Assembly: GCF_002093665.1 (NCBI RefSeq)
Contig: NZ_MRWE01000012.1
Coordinates: 1-64,000, forward strand
DNA length: 64,000 bases
Direction of reading: 5' to 3'
Source: Rouxiella badensis
GTDB taxonomy: Bacteria; Pseudomonadota; Gammaproteobacteria; Enterobacterales; Enterobacteriaceae
A program made the position numbers and the translations under genes. Below the pieces are notes generated by a model. It was not told where the DNA came from. It ran no database searches and saw nothing but the letters and a program-made list of their open reading frames with translations. Below, piece after piece: positions 16,295 to 23,401 of this stretch; position 1 is the first letter of the stretch, and the number at the start of each line of letters is the position of its first letter.

Positions 16295-16789
16295 TTATAC
16301 GTACTCGATCACCTTTAAGCCTTCCTGTTCATGAGGCGGTACGAAGTAACTCGAGATAAGAAAGTATTGTTGTTCAGTGGTTTGAAAGGCGTGTGAGCCT
16401 GATTCATTGCGCAGTTTTAGGCGCTGGAGGCAAACATCATCTGGAACATTGGGAAAGTGGAGTTGGTGTTCTCTGTCGGCATTTTCGGCAATACTTTTCC
16501 CCCAGGCGCGCAATGTTGGGGTATTAAGCGGGAAATCGAGCACCACGTTCACGCCTTTGCCGAGTAAGTTTTCAATGTGCGATTGCAGGACTTGACGCAG
16601 ACGAGCGGAGTTTTCGATGTACTGTTCGAGGGTATTTTGCCGCCCTGCGAACAGCGTCGATAGCCAGTCATCTTCAGAAATCAGCAGCGCATTATGGCGT
16701 TCTGCCAGTTGGTGCGCCAGCGTAGATTTCCCTGACCCTATCTTTCCGCACAATAAATAAAGCCGTGCCGGGTTGATGACTTTTTCCAT
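16295..16789 (-). CDS. P-loop kinase-like ATPase (AAA_33 type)
   Basis: 164 residues. Walker A is GKIGSGKST (residues about 15-23). SEDDW follows about 15 residues later, as in zeta-toxin/chloramphenicol phosphotransferase-like kinases, and a Walker B-like VVLDFP lies near 85. The size fits AAA_33 small-molecule or RNA-end kinases. No antitoxin gene lies beside it, so a toxin role is not supported. The substrate is unknown. Confidence 0.75.
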   Translation of the reverse strand: MEKVINPARLYLLCGKIGSGKSTLAHQLAERHNALLISEDDWLSTLFAGRQNTLEQYIENSARLRQVLQSHIENLLGKGVNVVLDFPLNTPTLRAWGKSIAENADREHQLHFPNVPDDVCLQRLKLRNESGSHAFQTTEQQYFLISSYFVPPHEQEGLKVIEYV

Positions 16790-17078
16790 GATTTTGCCTT
16801 CCTCTACCGTGGTTGATTGTCCCGCCGGTGAGTTTTCTCCCCACCCGTCGGGTGGATTGAATGCGACAAATGTGCAGCCGTTATCCCACCCCGATAATCA
16901 AGGTGATAATAATTCGTGCCACAGGTCGGTTTTCATTTTTCATAGTAATATTGATAACGTGCTAAGGAATGTTTGTCAAAATTCTTCGTAAAAGATCGTT
17001 TACTTTTAACGTTATAAAATGAGTGCAGTAAAAGACTGAGCAAAATGGGGTCGAGGCTGCCGTAAAAATGGGGCAAAA

Positions 17079-17738
17079 ATGTCTGATTTTGCGCAATACA
17101 AGCAAATTGATGGGTCAAAATATCGGCGTATATTTGTGGTGGGTGACGTCCATGGCTGCCTGCAACAATTGAATCGCGCCCTGTCGGCCCAGCATTTCCA
17201 GAAACATGAGGACTTACTGGTTTCCGTTGGTGACTTAATCGATCGCGGCGAGCATAGCATTAGCTGCCTGTCATTGATTGAACAACCCTGGTTTGCCTCT
17301 GTGCGTGGCAATCATGAACAAATGGCGATAGATGCCCTTAAGGGGCTCAACGTGCCACGCTGGTTGAAGAACGGCGGCGACTGGTTTTACAAGCTCGATT
17401 CAGCCAAAGAGTCGATCGCTCGTGAACTGATTGCGCTGGCCGACACATTGCCCCATATCATTGAAATTCAAAGCAACAATGTCCTGATGGTGATTGCCCA
17501 CGCTGATTATCCGTTAAATCGCTATGAGTATGGTCAGCCGGTAGATGCCAACGAGGTCGTGTGGAGTCGCCAGCGAATTGCCGATTCTAACGCCGGTCAC
17601 GTGAAGCCAATTACCGGTGCGGAAAGCTTTTTCTTTGGCCATACGCCGGTGGAGAATCTACAGCAATTTGCCAATCAGTATTATATTGATACTGGCGTGG
17701 TATTTGGAGGCAGGCTGACCCTCCTGCAAATTCAATGA
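17079..17738 (+). CDS. Serine/threonine phosphoprotein phosphatase, PphA/PphB family
   Basis: 219 residues with all metallophosphoesterase motifs: GDVHG (22-26), GDLIDRG, GNHEQ, a distal His in IAHADYP and GHTP near the C-terminus. These bind two metal ions, usually Mn, for phosphomonoester hydrolysis. Length and sequence match the E. coli PphA/PphB pair, which dephosphorylate Ser/Thr, His and Asp residues and are linked to protein-misfolding signalling. I cannot decide which of the two it corresponds to. GGGG before the ATG is the only SD. It is divergent from the kinase at 16789 across 289 bases with a perfect GC palindrome. Confidence 0.85.
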   Translation: MSDFAQYKQIDGSKYRRIFVVGDVHGCLQQLNRALSAQHFQKHEDLLVSVGDLIDRGEHSISCLSLIEQPWFASVRGNHEQMAIDALKGLNVPRWLKNGGDWFYKLDSAKESIARELIALADTLPHIIEIQSNNVLMVIAHADYPLNRYEYGQPVDANEVVWSRQRIADSNAGHVKPITGAESFFFGHTPVENLQQFANQYYIDTGVVFGGRLTLLQIQ

Positions 17739-17809
17739 TATTATTGGTTTAACACGGAACGGTATCACTGATTTCAGGTTCTGATTTTTTGTCTCCCCGA
17801 GAGTTGATA

Positions 17810-18577
17810 ATGGAAAATAAGCGAGAAGACCGGCTACAAAGGTTGCTGGTGGCGTTAAAAAAAACTGACAAAATCCACCTTAAAGATGCCGCCCTCCTGC
17901 TTGATGTCTCGGAGATGACCGTGCGGCGAGACTTGGGTGACAGCGTGTCGCCACTCATATTGCTCGGGGGATACATTGTTATCGATCCTAAAAACAGTCC
18001 GGCGACACACTACTTCGTCAGCGAACAAAAAATGCGGCAGGTGGCAGAGAAACAGCGGTTGGGGAAACAGGCGGCAATGCTTATCAATGATGATGACGTG
18101 GTGTTTTTCGACTGCGGGACAACCACGCCATATATCATTGAGCAGATCCCTGATGAACGGGTGTTTAGCGCAATTTGCTATTCGTTTAACACGTTTTTAG
18201 CACTGCAGGATAAGCCTAACTGTGAGGTCATGATGTGTGGCGGCATGTATCGGCCCAGCAACAGCATCTTCATTCCCTTCGGTAAGAGCAGCAGCGAACT
18301 GGATAACACCTTACCGGACAAGGCCTTTATTTCTGCGGCGGGTATCAGCATCGAATATGGCGTCAGCTGTTTTAATTTCGATGAGCTCTTGGTAAAGCAT
18401 CAGGCGATGCAGCGCTCGCGTGAAAAAATACTGGTGGTCGACAGCAGTAAGTTCGGTCAGGTGCGTCCTGCGGCTATCGCGCCGTTGAGCAAATTCAACA
18501 CGCTGGTAACCGACAGCGCGCCGCAGCAGTCCTATATCGATTATTGCCGCGAGTCAGATATCCAACTTTACTATTAG
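17810..18577 (+). CDS. deoR: Deoxyribose operon repressor DeoR
   Basis: 255 residues. The N-terminal DeoR-type HTH (REDRLQRLLVALKKTDKIHLKDAALLLDVSEMTVRRDL) and the ribose-5-phosphate-isomerase-like sensor domain (FFDCGTTTPYIIEQI) match E. coli DeoR closely in order and length. DeoR represses deoCABD and nupG and is relieved by deoxyribose-5-phosphate. The ATG at 17810 is chosen by homology; a TTG seven codons upstream has no SD. No deo catabolic genes lie nearby, so it acts in trans, as in E. coli. Confidence 0.88.
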   Translation: MENKREDRLQRLLVALKKTDKIHLKDAALLLDVSEMTVRRDLGDSVSPLILLGGYIVIDPKNSPATHYFVSEQKMRQVAEKQRLGKQAAMLINDDDVVFFDCGTTTPYIIEQIPDERVFSAICYSFNTFLALQDKPNCEVMMCGGMYRPSNSIFIPFGKSSSELDNTLPDKAFISAAGISIEYGVSCFNFDELLVKHQAMQRSREKILVVDSSKFGQVRPAAIAPLSKFNTLVTDSAPQQSYIDYCRESDIQLYY

Positions 18578-18652
18578 CAATTTAACCCAGCTTATAGAAA
18601 CTCTTTGGGCGGCTGCAATACGAGACGCCCGAATTACTCACCCCTCTGCCGC

Positions 18653-19132
18653 TTAGCGTATTACGGCAATCTTCTCGACTGACTGATAGAGCACCACTTC
18701 AAACATGCCCGTCTTTGTACCGTCGTTGAGGTATTGCTCGTAGCAGGCTTTACCGTCGGGACGATAGCCGCTGTTGGCGATATGAACGTTGAAAAAGTCG
18801 GTCCACGCCTGAGCAAAGTTGTCGTCATCAATGGTGGTATGAAACGCCGCGTAAGTCCCTGCGGGTAGGGTTTGAAGCGCAATGCCCTGACTCTCGTTAT
18901 CGAGCTGAAAACCTTCTTTGACGCTGACCGAAGGATCGGCGCGACAGGCCTCGGGCGCGGTGATGTTCGGATTGTCCCAAAATACCGTCAACCATTCTCC
19001 TTCCATGAGCTCATGCTGTTTTGCCCACGGGGTCAACGCGTCGAATCCCTTTTTGATGCTGGTTTCATAGGGGCCGGTAACGCGGTAACTGGCAACGAAT
19101 TTTGCAGGTTTTTCCAGAATCATAAATGCCAC
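18653..19132 (-). CDS. sbmC: SbmC/GyrI-like DNA gyrase inhibitor
   Basis: 159 residues of a GyrI-like small-molecule-binding fold (VASYRVTGPYETSIKKGFDALTPWA, WLTVFWDNPNIT, YEQYLNDG). This matches E. coli SbmC/GyrI in order and size. SbmC binds gyrase and protects cells from gyrase poisons such as microcin B17. GTG at 19132 is the likely start, with GAGG at eight bases; an ATG three codons later is possible. No clear LexA box was seen upstream, although E. coli sbmC is SOS-regulated. It could instead be another GyrI-like effector-binding protein. Confidence 0.7.
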   Translation of the reverse strand: MAFMILEKPAKFVASYRVTGPYETSIKKGFDALTPWAKQHELMEGEWLTVFWDNPNITAPEACRADPSVSVKEGFQLDNESQGIALQTLPAGTYAAFHTTIDDDNFAQAWTDFFNVHIANSGYRPDGKACYEQYLNDGTKTGMFEVVLYQSVEKIAVIR

Positions 19133-19333
19133 GGTGCATTCCTCATCTTCAGTGAGTTAAGTGATAACTGCGTATTCTCCTTGATTCCGAACGCTTTCCG
19201 TTGGTCAGGAAGTGTCGGATGTATAACAGATGGCGAGAAATTTTCGATGAACTGCTCTACTTGCTATAACAGTTGCCATGTTAAAATCTTGCTATCAAAT
19301 TGCAGTATAGTCCTGACTGTAGTGAGGTTATCA

Positions 19334-19840
19334 ATGGATGTCGTTAAAAGTATTCTGAATAGTGAGATCGAACGCATTAACCGTGCCGAAGGTCGAGATG
19401 GCAAGCCGAGAATCAACAGTGAGTTCTTCATCAATCACCCATGGCTGTGTCTGGCGATGTTTGTCGGATACATTGCCGTTGGTATTGTGATGTACGCGTC
19501 GCCCTATATGGGACTCGGCTGGTTTGCCGGTTTTACCGCGTTTTTAATCTTTATGGCGGCTATGCTGCTGCTGGAAATCAAGCCCACCTATCGCTACGAA
19601 GACATTGGGGTATTGGATTTGCGCGTCTGTTACAACGGCGAATGGTTCTTTAGCCGCGAAATCTCTTCCGATGCGGTTAACACGCTGCTCAACAGCAGTG
19701 CAGTCGATGGTCGTTTTAAATCACACGTTCAATCCATCGTGCAGCACAAAGGCGCAATTGATTTTTATGATGTGTATGACCTGGCACGCCGATATCAAAC
19801 ATCGCCAGATTTCACGCATACCGCACAAATCGCTTTGTAA
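19334..19840 (+). CDS. ylaC: YlaC-family inner-membrane protein
   Basis: 168 residues from the ATG at 19334, six bases after GAGG; the longer upstream opening runs antisense through sbmC and is rejected. Two adjacent membrane segments (about 36-58 and 62-82) precede a cytoplasmic domain with RYEDIGVLDLRVCYNGEWF, nearly the same as in E. coli YlaC. Function unknown. Confidence 0.88.
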   Translation: MDVVKSILNSEIERINRAEGRDGKPRINSEFFINHPWLCLAMFVGYIAVGIVMYASPYMGLGWFAGFTAFLIFMAAMLLLEIKPTYRYEDIGVLDLRVCYNGEWFFSREISSDAVNTLLNSSAVDGRFKSHVQSIVQHKGAIDFYDVYDLARRYQTSPDFTHTAQIAL

Positions 19841-19958
19841 AAGTGCAACAACATTTGTTCCCGCTATGACTCTTCACTGGCGGCTCTGATAAACTGATGG
19901 TTATATCATGCGCAAAGAAATGATAAATTGACTTTGCTGCCTCAGTACAGGAGCCGCC

Positions 19959-20237
19959 GTGGAACGTATCAAACTCTCAATTCATCACTTACATAAATAT
20001 GTTGCGGGCGAAAAGCAGGATGCTCAGGCAACGGCACGAATTTATGCCGGTGATAAGCTCATTCTGGTAGAAAATATGCAGGGCCAAGCCGTCTGGTATG
20101 ACCGATTTATTCATGCCACTGATGATAACGGTCAGCCGCTGCGCGTGGAGTGGGACTGTGACGGTGAGGCCAGCATGGACGTCTCCCGCGTTGAAGTGTG
20201 TTCATGCTGTGGTGGCGATGAGAGTCTGCACGTTTAA
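19959..20237 (+). CDS. Small hypothetical protein with C-terminal Cys cluster
   Basis: 92 residues from a GTG start preceded by CAGGAG. No signal peptide or membrane segment. The C-terminus carries CSCCGGDE, a potential metal or redox site. Compact mixed alpha/beta composition. Not recognised. The next small gene starts 35 bases after its stop on the same strand, so the two may form a unit. Correct SD and spacing argue for a real gene. Confidence 0.6.
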   Translation: MERIKLSIHHLHKYVAGEKQDAQATARIYAGDKLILVENMQGQAVWYDRFIHATDDNGQPLRVEWDCDGEASMDVSRVEVCSCCGGDESLHV

Positions 20238-20272
20238 GCGCTAACGTGAATACGTTGTTTCAGGAGCGAGAA

Positions 20273-20533
20273 ATGAAATTTCTGAATAATGAATTTGAAT
20301 ACCGAAACTGGATCATGCATGAAATCTTCCAGGTCACCGCAGTGGGTGAGTCCTCGGAATTTGCTGACCAGGAGATTGAGGATTTTATCTTTGATGCGCG
20401 TCCTGTCGCCTATCCCTGTATTGCCGTAATGATCCAGACGCCGGGTCAGCCGGGCGTGTGCGAGCCGCGCTTTGTTTACAAAGAGCAGGTTTTCGAGTGG
20501 GCGCATCAGATGGGATTTGGTTTCGACAGCTGA
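20273..20533 (+). CDS. Small hypothetical protein
   Basis: 86 residues from the ATG at 20273, with GGAG seven bases upstream; an earlier in-frame ATG at 20246 lacks an SD. Acidic and soluble, with no Cys-pair or membrane segment (motifs EFEYRNWIMHEIFQV, EIEDFIFDARPV). Not recognised. It is convergent with yccJ and follows the Cys-cluster gene closely. Confidence 0.6.
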   Translation: MKFLNNEFEYRNWIMHEIFQVTAVGESSEFADQEIEDFIFDARPVAYPCIAVMIQTPGQPGVCEPRFVYKEQVFEWAHQMGFGFDS

Positions 20534-20565
20534 GCCCTGGAATCGCTCCAGGGCACACGTCCTGA

Positions 20566-20778
20566 TTAGACGTTTTTACGATCTATCTTTTCTTCGCCCC
20601 AGAACAAGTAATCCTCTTTGGTTTTGGCGAAAGCCACCGGTAGCACTTCATCGTTGCCTTCTTCCCAGATTTTCTGGGCCAGAACTTCATCGTTATCTGC
20701 CAGTTCGAAAATAGCTTCAGCAATCTCGTGAGAGGTTTCACGCACGTTGGCCCAAGCTTTGATGTTTGAACTTGTCAT
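20566..20778 (-). CDS. yccJ: YccJ family protein
   Basis: 70 residues. The central block ([20 protein letters not shown]), followed by [10 protein letters not shown], and the C-terminal [13 protein letters not shown] match E. coli YccJ. AAGGAG lies upstream of the ATG. Function unknown; a small soluble acidic protein. In E. coli yccJ is next to wrbA, which is not present here. Confidence 0.88.
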   Translation of the reverse strand: MTSSNIKAWANVRETSHEIAEAIFELADNDEVLAQKIWEEGNDEVLPVAFAKTKEDYLFWGEEKIDRKNV

Positions 20779-21001
20779 GTGTTTCTCCTTAGTTTTGGCA
20801 CCCCTTAACTATGAGCGCTAGAGTGGGGAGACGCAAATTCAAATGCTGGAAGCTTGCACAGACGGGCGGGGCACAGCACAGATTAATGGTATCTGCGGTC
20901 CGCTGTCGTTTATACTCTTTCAACGCTGACTGCCTGCTTTATCGTAGGGCGAGGCAGTGAAATTATCAAAACACGCAGTGCGCGACGACAAGGTGAAAAA
21001 C

Positions 21002-21133
21002 ATGAGTGACGATATTTTTGATTTCGATATAGATGCTGCGTTGGAAACTGCCGAAGAGAAAGCGGCTGAAAAAGCGTCTGCCTTACCGGAAATTCTGGAA
21101 GATGAAGCAGACTGCGAAGGCTGCAAAATCTAA
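21002..21133 (+). CDS. Acidic 43-residue protein with CxxC tail
   Basis: A 43-codon frame (starts MSDDIFDFDIDAALETAE, ends CEGCKI) with an AAGGTG SD eight bases upstream and a strong terminator about 40 bases after its stop. It is highly acidic with an Ala/Glu-rich helix and a single CxxC near the C-terminus. Frame usage (GAA, GCG, CTG codons) looks like coding sequence. Not recognised; could be a small regulator or metal/redox peptide. Confidence 0.6.
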   Translation: MSDDIFDFDIDAALETAEEKAAEKASALPEILEDEADCEGCKI

Positions 21134-21172
21134 GTCAGCACCCGTTTGCACCGACTGAATATTGTTAAAAGG

Positions 21173-21193
21173 AACCGCTTCGGCGGTTTTTTT
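21173..21193 (+). terminator. Terminator after 43-residue gene
   Basis: An ACCGC-TTCG-GCGGT hairpin followed by seven T. Confidence 0.8.
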
Positions 21194-21462
21194 GTTTCTG
21201 AAACGCAGAACTGCCACATCGCAAGCATTTTTTTATGCGCAGCTTTCAACCATGATTCGAACAGCAAATCGACGCCTTTTTCGCCTGGCAGAAAAATTTA
21301 TGTTTTCCGCCATGGCCTTACGAATCCGCAACAATTGTAAGCGATTTGACGCAACTGTGAGGAAATCGTGAGGCGTGAGTAAATGGGATAAATTCCTATA
21401 GAACAGCAAGATAGCCAGGGTTAACTTAGCAGCATCAGATCGGACAGATCCTGGAGTTAGAC
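21194..21462. other. Intergenic region with no gene seen
   Basis: Between the terminator of the small acidic gene and the DUF2502 gene. Overlapping frames here are short and without SDs. The right end should hold the promoter and leader of the DUF2502 gene (CTGGAG SD at 21451). Confidence 0.5.
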
Positions 21463-21816
21463 ATGAAAAAAATATTATTAGTGCTCGCGGCGTTGTCAGC
21501 CCTTTCAGGCATACCCGCCGTAGCACATGCAAATGTTTCGATTGGGATTAACACCCCTGGTTTATCGCTTAACATCGGTGACCGCGATCCACGCGGTTAC
21601 TACTGGGACGGGGGCGGTTGGCGTCCGCCGGGCTGGTGGGATCATCACCGCTATGACCGTGGCCATTGGGTTTATTATGAGGCGCCGCCACCGCCACCGC
21701 GCTATTACTGGCGTGAAGGTCCGCCACGCTGGCACGAGGGTCCACCTCCAGGCCGCTGGCATGAAGGTCCACCGCCGGGTCACTGGCATGATGGTCCACC
21801 CCCTGGTCGTTGGTAA
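21463..21816 (+). CDS. Exported DUF2502 (YpeC-like) protein with Pro/His/Trp repeats
   Basis: 117 residues. A signal peptide (about 1-24, ending VAHA) is followed by the DUF2502-like core (LSLNIGDRDPRGYYWDGGGWRPPGWW), matching E. coli YpeC in pattern. From about residue 85 the tail is a near-perfect tandem repeat of WHEGPPPGR-type units: RWHEGPPPG, RWHEGPPPG, HWHDGPPPG. The mature protein is periplasmic or surface-exposed and His/Trp/Pro-rich, which could bind metal or polysaccharide. Function unknown. The SD CTGGAG and the ATG are clear. Confidence 0.75.
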   Translation: MKKILLVLAALSALSGIPAVAHANVSIGINTPGLSLNIGDRDPRGYYWDGGGWRPPGWWDHHRYDRGHWVYYEAPPPPPRYYWREGPPRWHEGPPPGRWHEGPPPGHWHDGPPPGRW

Positions 21817-21883
21817 TCGGTCAGTAGCGACCCAAGCGTGGTAACGAAGTAAAGTCCGATTGATTAACGAGTAAAAGATTTTG

Positions 21884-21943
21884 AGTACAGGGTTGGCGCT
21901 GGCTATGCGAAAGCATCCCCAACGTCAATTCTGTACTTTTTAG
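21884..21943. terminator. Long stem-loop between convergent genes
   Basis: Outer arms AGTACAG/CTGTACT (21884-21890, 21931-21937) enclose inner GGTTGG/CCAAC complementarity, and a T run follows on the + strand. It probably terminates the DUF2502 transcript; the size would also allow a small 3'-UTR RNA. Confidence 0.5.
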
Positions 21944-21960
21944 TTTCTGCATCCTTTCAC

Positions 21961-22407
21961 TTAATTTCCGCGAACCTCGACTAAAACTGGGCAGTGCGCA
22001 TTGGCAACCACTTCTGCGCTGACCGATCCCTTTAAGATCCTGCCGAACGCCGTAAGCTGGCGATGGCCCATCACGATAACCGACGCCTTTTTGCTTTTTG
22101 CCTCAGAGACCAGCGTTTCTCCCGCCGAGCCAACGACCAGATTACCGCGCGCCGTAATACCGGCTTCCGCCAACTGGCGCAGCGCATTTTCAACCACTGC
22201 CGTCGCGCTATCCTGCTCGGCCGCCGCAGCAGGATATTCGAGAATGTCCCCCGGCTGTTCATGTTGATTAGCCAAGGCGTAAGACTCGTCGATACAGCAG
22301 GTGACATACACGTCCGGTTTACCGTAACGTGCGATTTGACTCGCTAATTTAATCACCTGTGGCGTTTGTGTAGAACCGTCGACGGCAACGAGAATGACAT
22401 CAAACAT
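21961..22407 (-). CDS. Universal stress protein, UspA superfamily
   Basis: 148 residues of the Usp fold. The N-terminus is MFDVILVAVDGS and the ATP-binding signature G-x2-G-x9-G-S appears in a looser form near the C-terminus (MGHRQ...FGRILKGSVS...CPVLVE). It resembles the UspF/UspG class. Such proteins bind ATP and assist survival under starvation or oxidant stress. AAGGA precedes the ATG. It lies downstream of the IclR gene on the same strand with only 38 bases between, so the two may be co-transcribed. Confidence 0.85.
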   Translation of the reverse strand: MFDVILVAVDGSTQTPQVIKLASQIARYGKPDVYVTCCIDESYALANQHEQPGDILEYPAAAAEQDSATAVVENALRQLAEAGITARGNLVVGSAGETLVSEAKSKKASVIVMGHRQLTAFGRILKGSVSAEVVANAHCPVLVEVRGN

Positions 22408-22445
22408 ACAGTCTTCCTTTTGTGCGAGATGAAGAAATGCGCCGG

Positions 22446-23225
22446 CTATTTGCCGATGCCCAGTTTGCCAATCTCTCCAATCAGAGCCTCTTTGCAGCGC
22501 AGCACGGCCTGCTGTACGCTCTCGAGCTTAGCGGCATGCCTCTCTGTCGGCATCAGTACCGAGATAGAATAATGTCCAAGAATGGTGTCGATGGCGATGG
22601 CTAAGGTGGAGATCCCGAGCACCGTTTCGCCACTTTCCATCGAGATGCCGGTGGCGCGCACCTGGGCCACTTTCTGCATCAGCGCATCGATATCCTTGAC
22701 GGTATTTTCCGTCGCCGGTTCCAGCGTCTCACCGACCAGCTGGCGAATTTCCAGGTCGCTCTTTAGCGAGAGCAGGGCGCGGCCGGCCGAGGTGCTATAA
22801 ATCGGCAAGTTTAAGCCAAATTTTGGCACCACGCGCAGCTCGCGTTCGGCGACGATGTAGTGAATGTTGGCAATTTGTCTGCCGCTGGCGCGACCCAGAG
22901 CGACGGTTTCCTCGGTTTCATTGCAAAGCTGCTGCAGGTAGGGCGAGGCGATCGCGACCACGTCGGTATGGATAGTGGAAACCAGACGCAGCAGCATCGG
23001 GCCTAATCTTACGCCACCTGCACCCTCGGTGCGCACGATCCCTTCTTCACCCAAAGCGGCAACAATGCGCTGTACCGTCGAGCGTGGCAGCTGGACCTCA
23101 TTGGCGATAGCCCCGAGGCTGAGTCCTGCGGGGTGACTTCCCAATGCGTTAAGAATGGCCGCCGCGCGCGAGATGACCTGTATTCCGCCGCTGCGCTCTT
23201 CCTCGACCGAGTATTCAGTATTCAT
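22446..23225 (-). CDS. IclR family transcriptional regulator
   Basis: 259 residues. The winged HTH spans about 14-75 (VISRAAAILNALGSHPAGLSLGAIANEVQLPRSTVQRIV). The IclR effector domain follows (about 90-255), with conserved STSAGRALLS and GETVLGISTLAIAI. It is divergent from an EmrB/EmrA-like efflux operon, separated by 176 bases that contain direct and inverted repeats. It is therefore probably the local regulator of that pump, responding to a small ligand. The ligand cannot be read from the sequence. Confidence 0.88.
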   Translation of the reverse strand: MNTEYSVEEERSGGIQVISRAAAILNALGSHPAGLSLGAIANEVQLPRSTVQRIVAALGEEGIVRTEGAGGVRLGPMLLRLVSTIHTDVVAIASPYLQQLCNETEETVALGRASGRQIANIHYIVAERELRVVPKFGLNLPIYSTSAGRALLSLKSDLEIRQLVGETLEPATENTVKDIDALMQKVAQVRATGISMESGETVLGISTLAIAIDTILGHYSISVLMPTERHAAKLESVQQAVLRCKEALIGEIGKLGIGK

Positions 23226-23317
23226 AGCATTGATTTATCCATGATTATTTCCTTCCTTATCTTATTAACACCCGCCCAATGTAATGTCAGGCGGTGCGAA
23301 AAACAATCACCCACCAC

Positions 23318-23380
23318 ATTGCAATACACTGCACCGTATTATAGTATCGGCTCGGTGTACCGTATAGCGGTGCATTGCAT
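23318..23380. promoter_or_regulatory. Candidate operator cluster between iclR-type gene and efflux operon
   Basis: Outer inverted arms TGCAAT (23320) and ATTGCA (23374) enclose two direct copies of ACCGTAT (23333 and 23359, 26 bp apart). Their spacing suits binding on one face of DNA by a dimer or tetramer of the divergent IclR-type regulator. Confidence 0.45.
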
Positions 23381-23401
23381 CATTATAATAAGAGCACATT
23401 T

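Noticed and set aside
16295-16789. Toxin-antitoxin system reading of the P-loop kinase
   Set aside because: No antitoxin-like gene is adjacent on either side.
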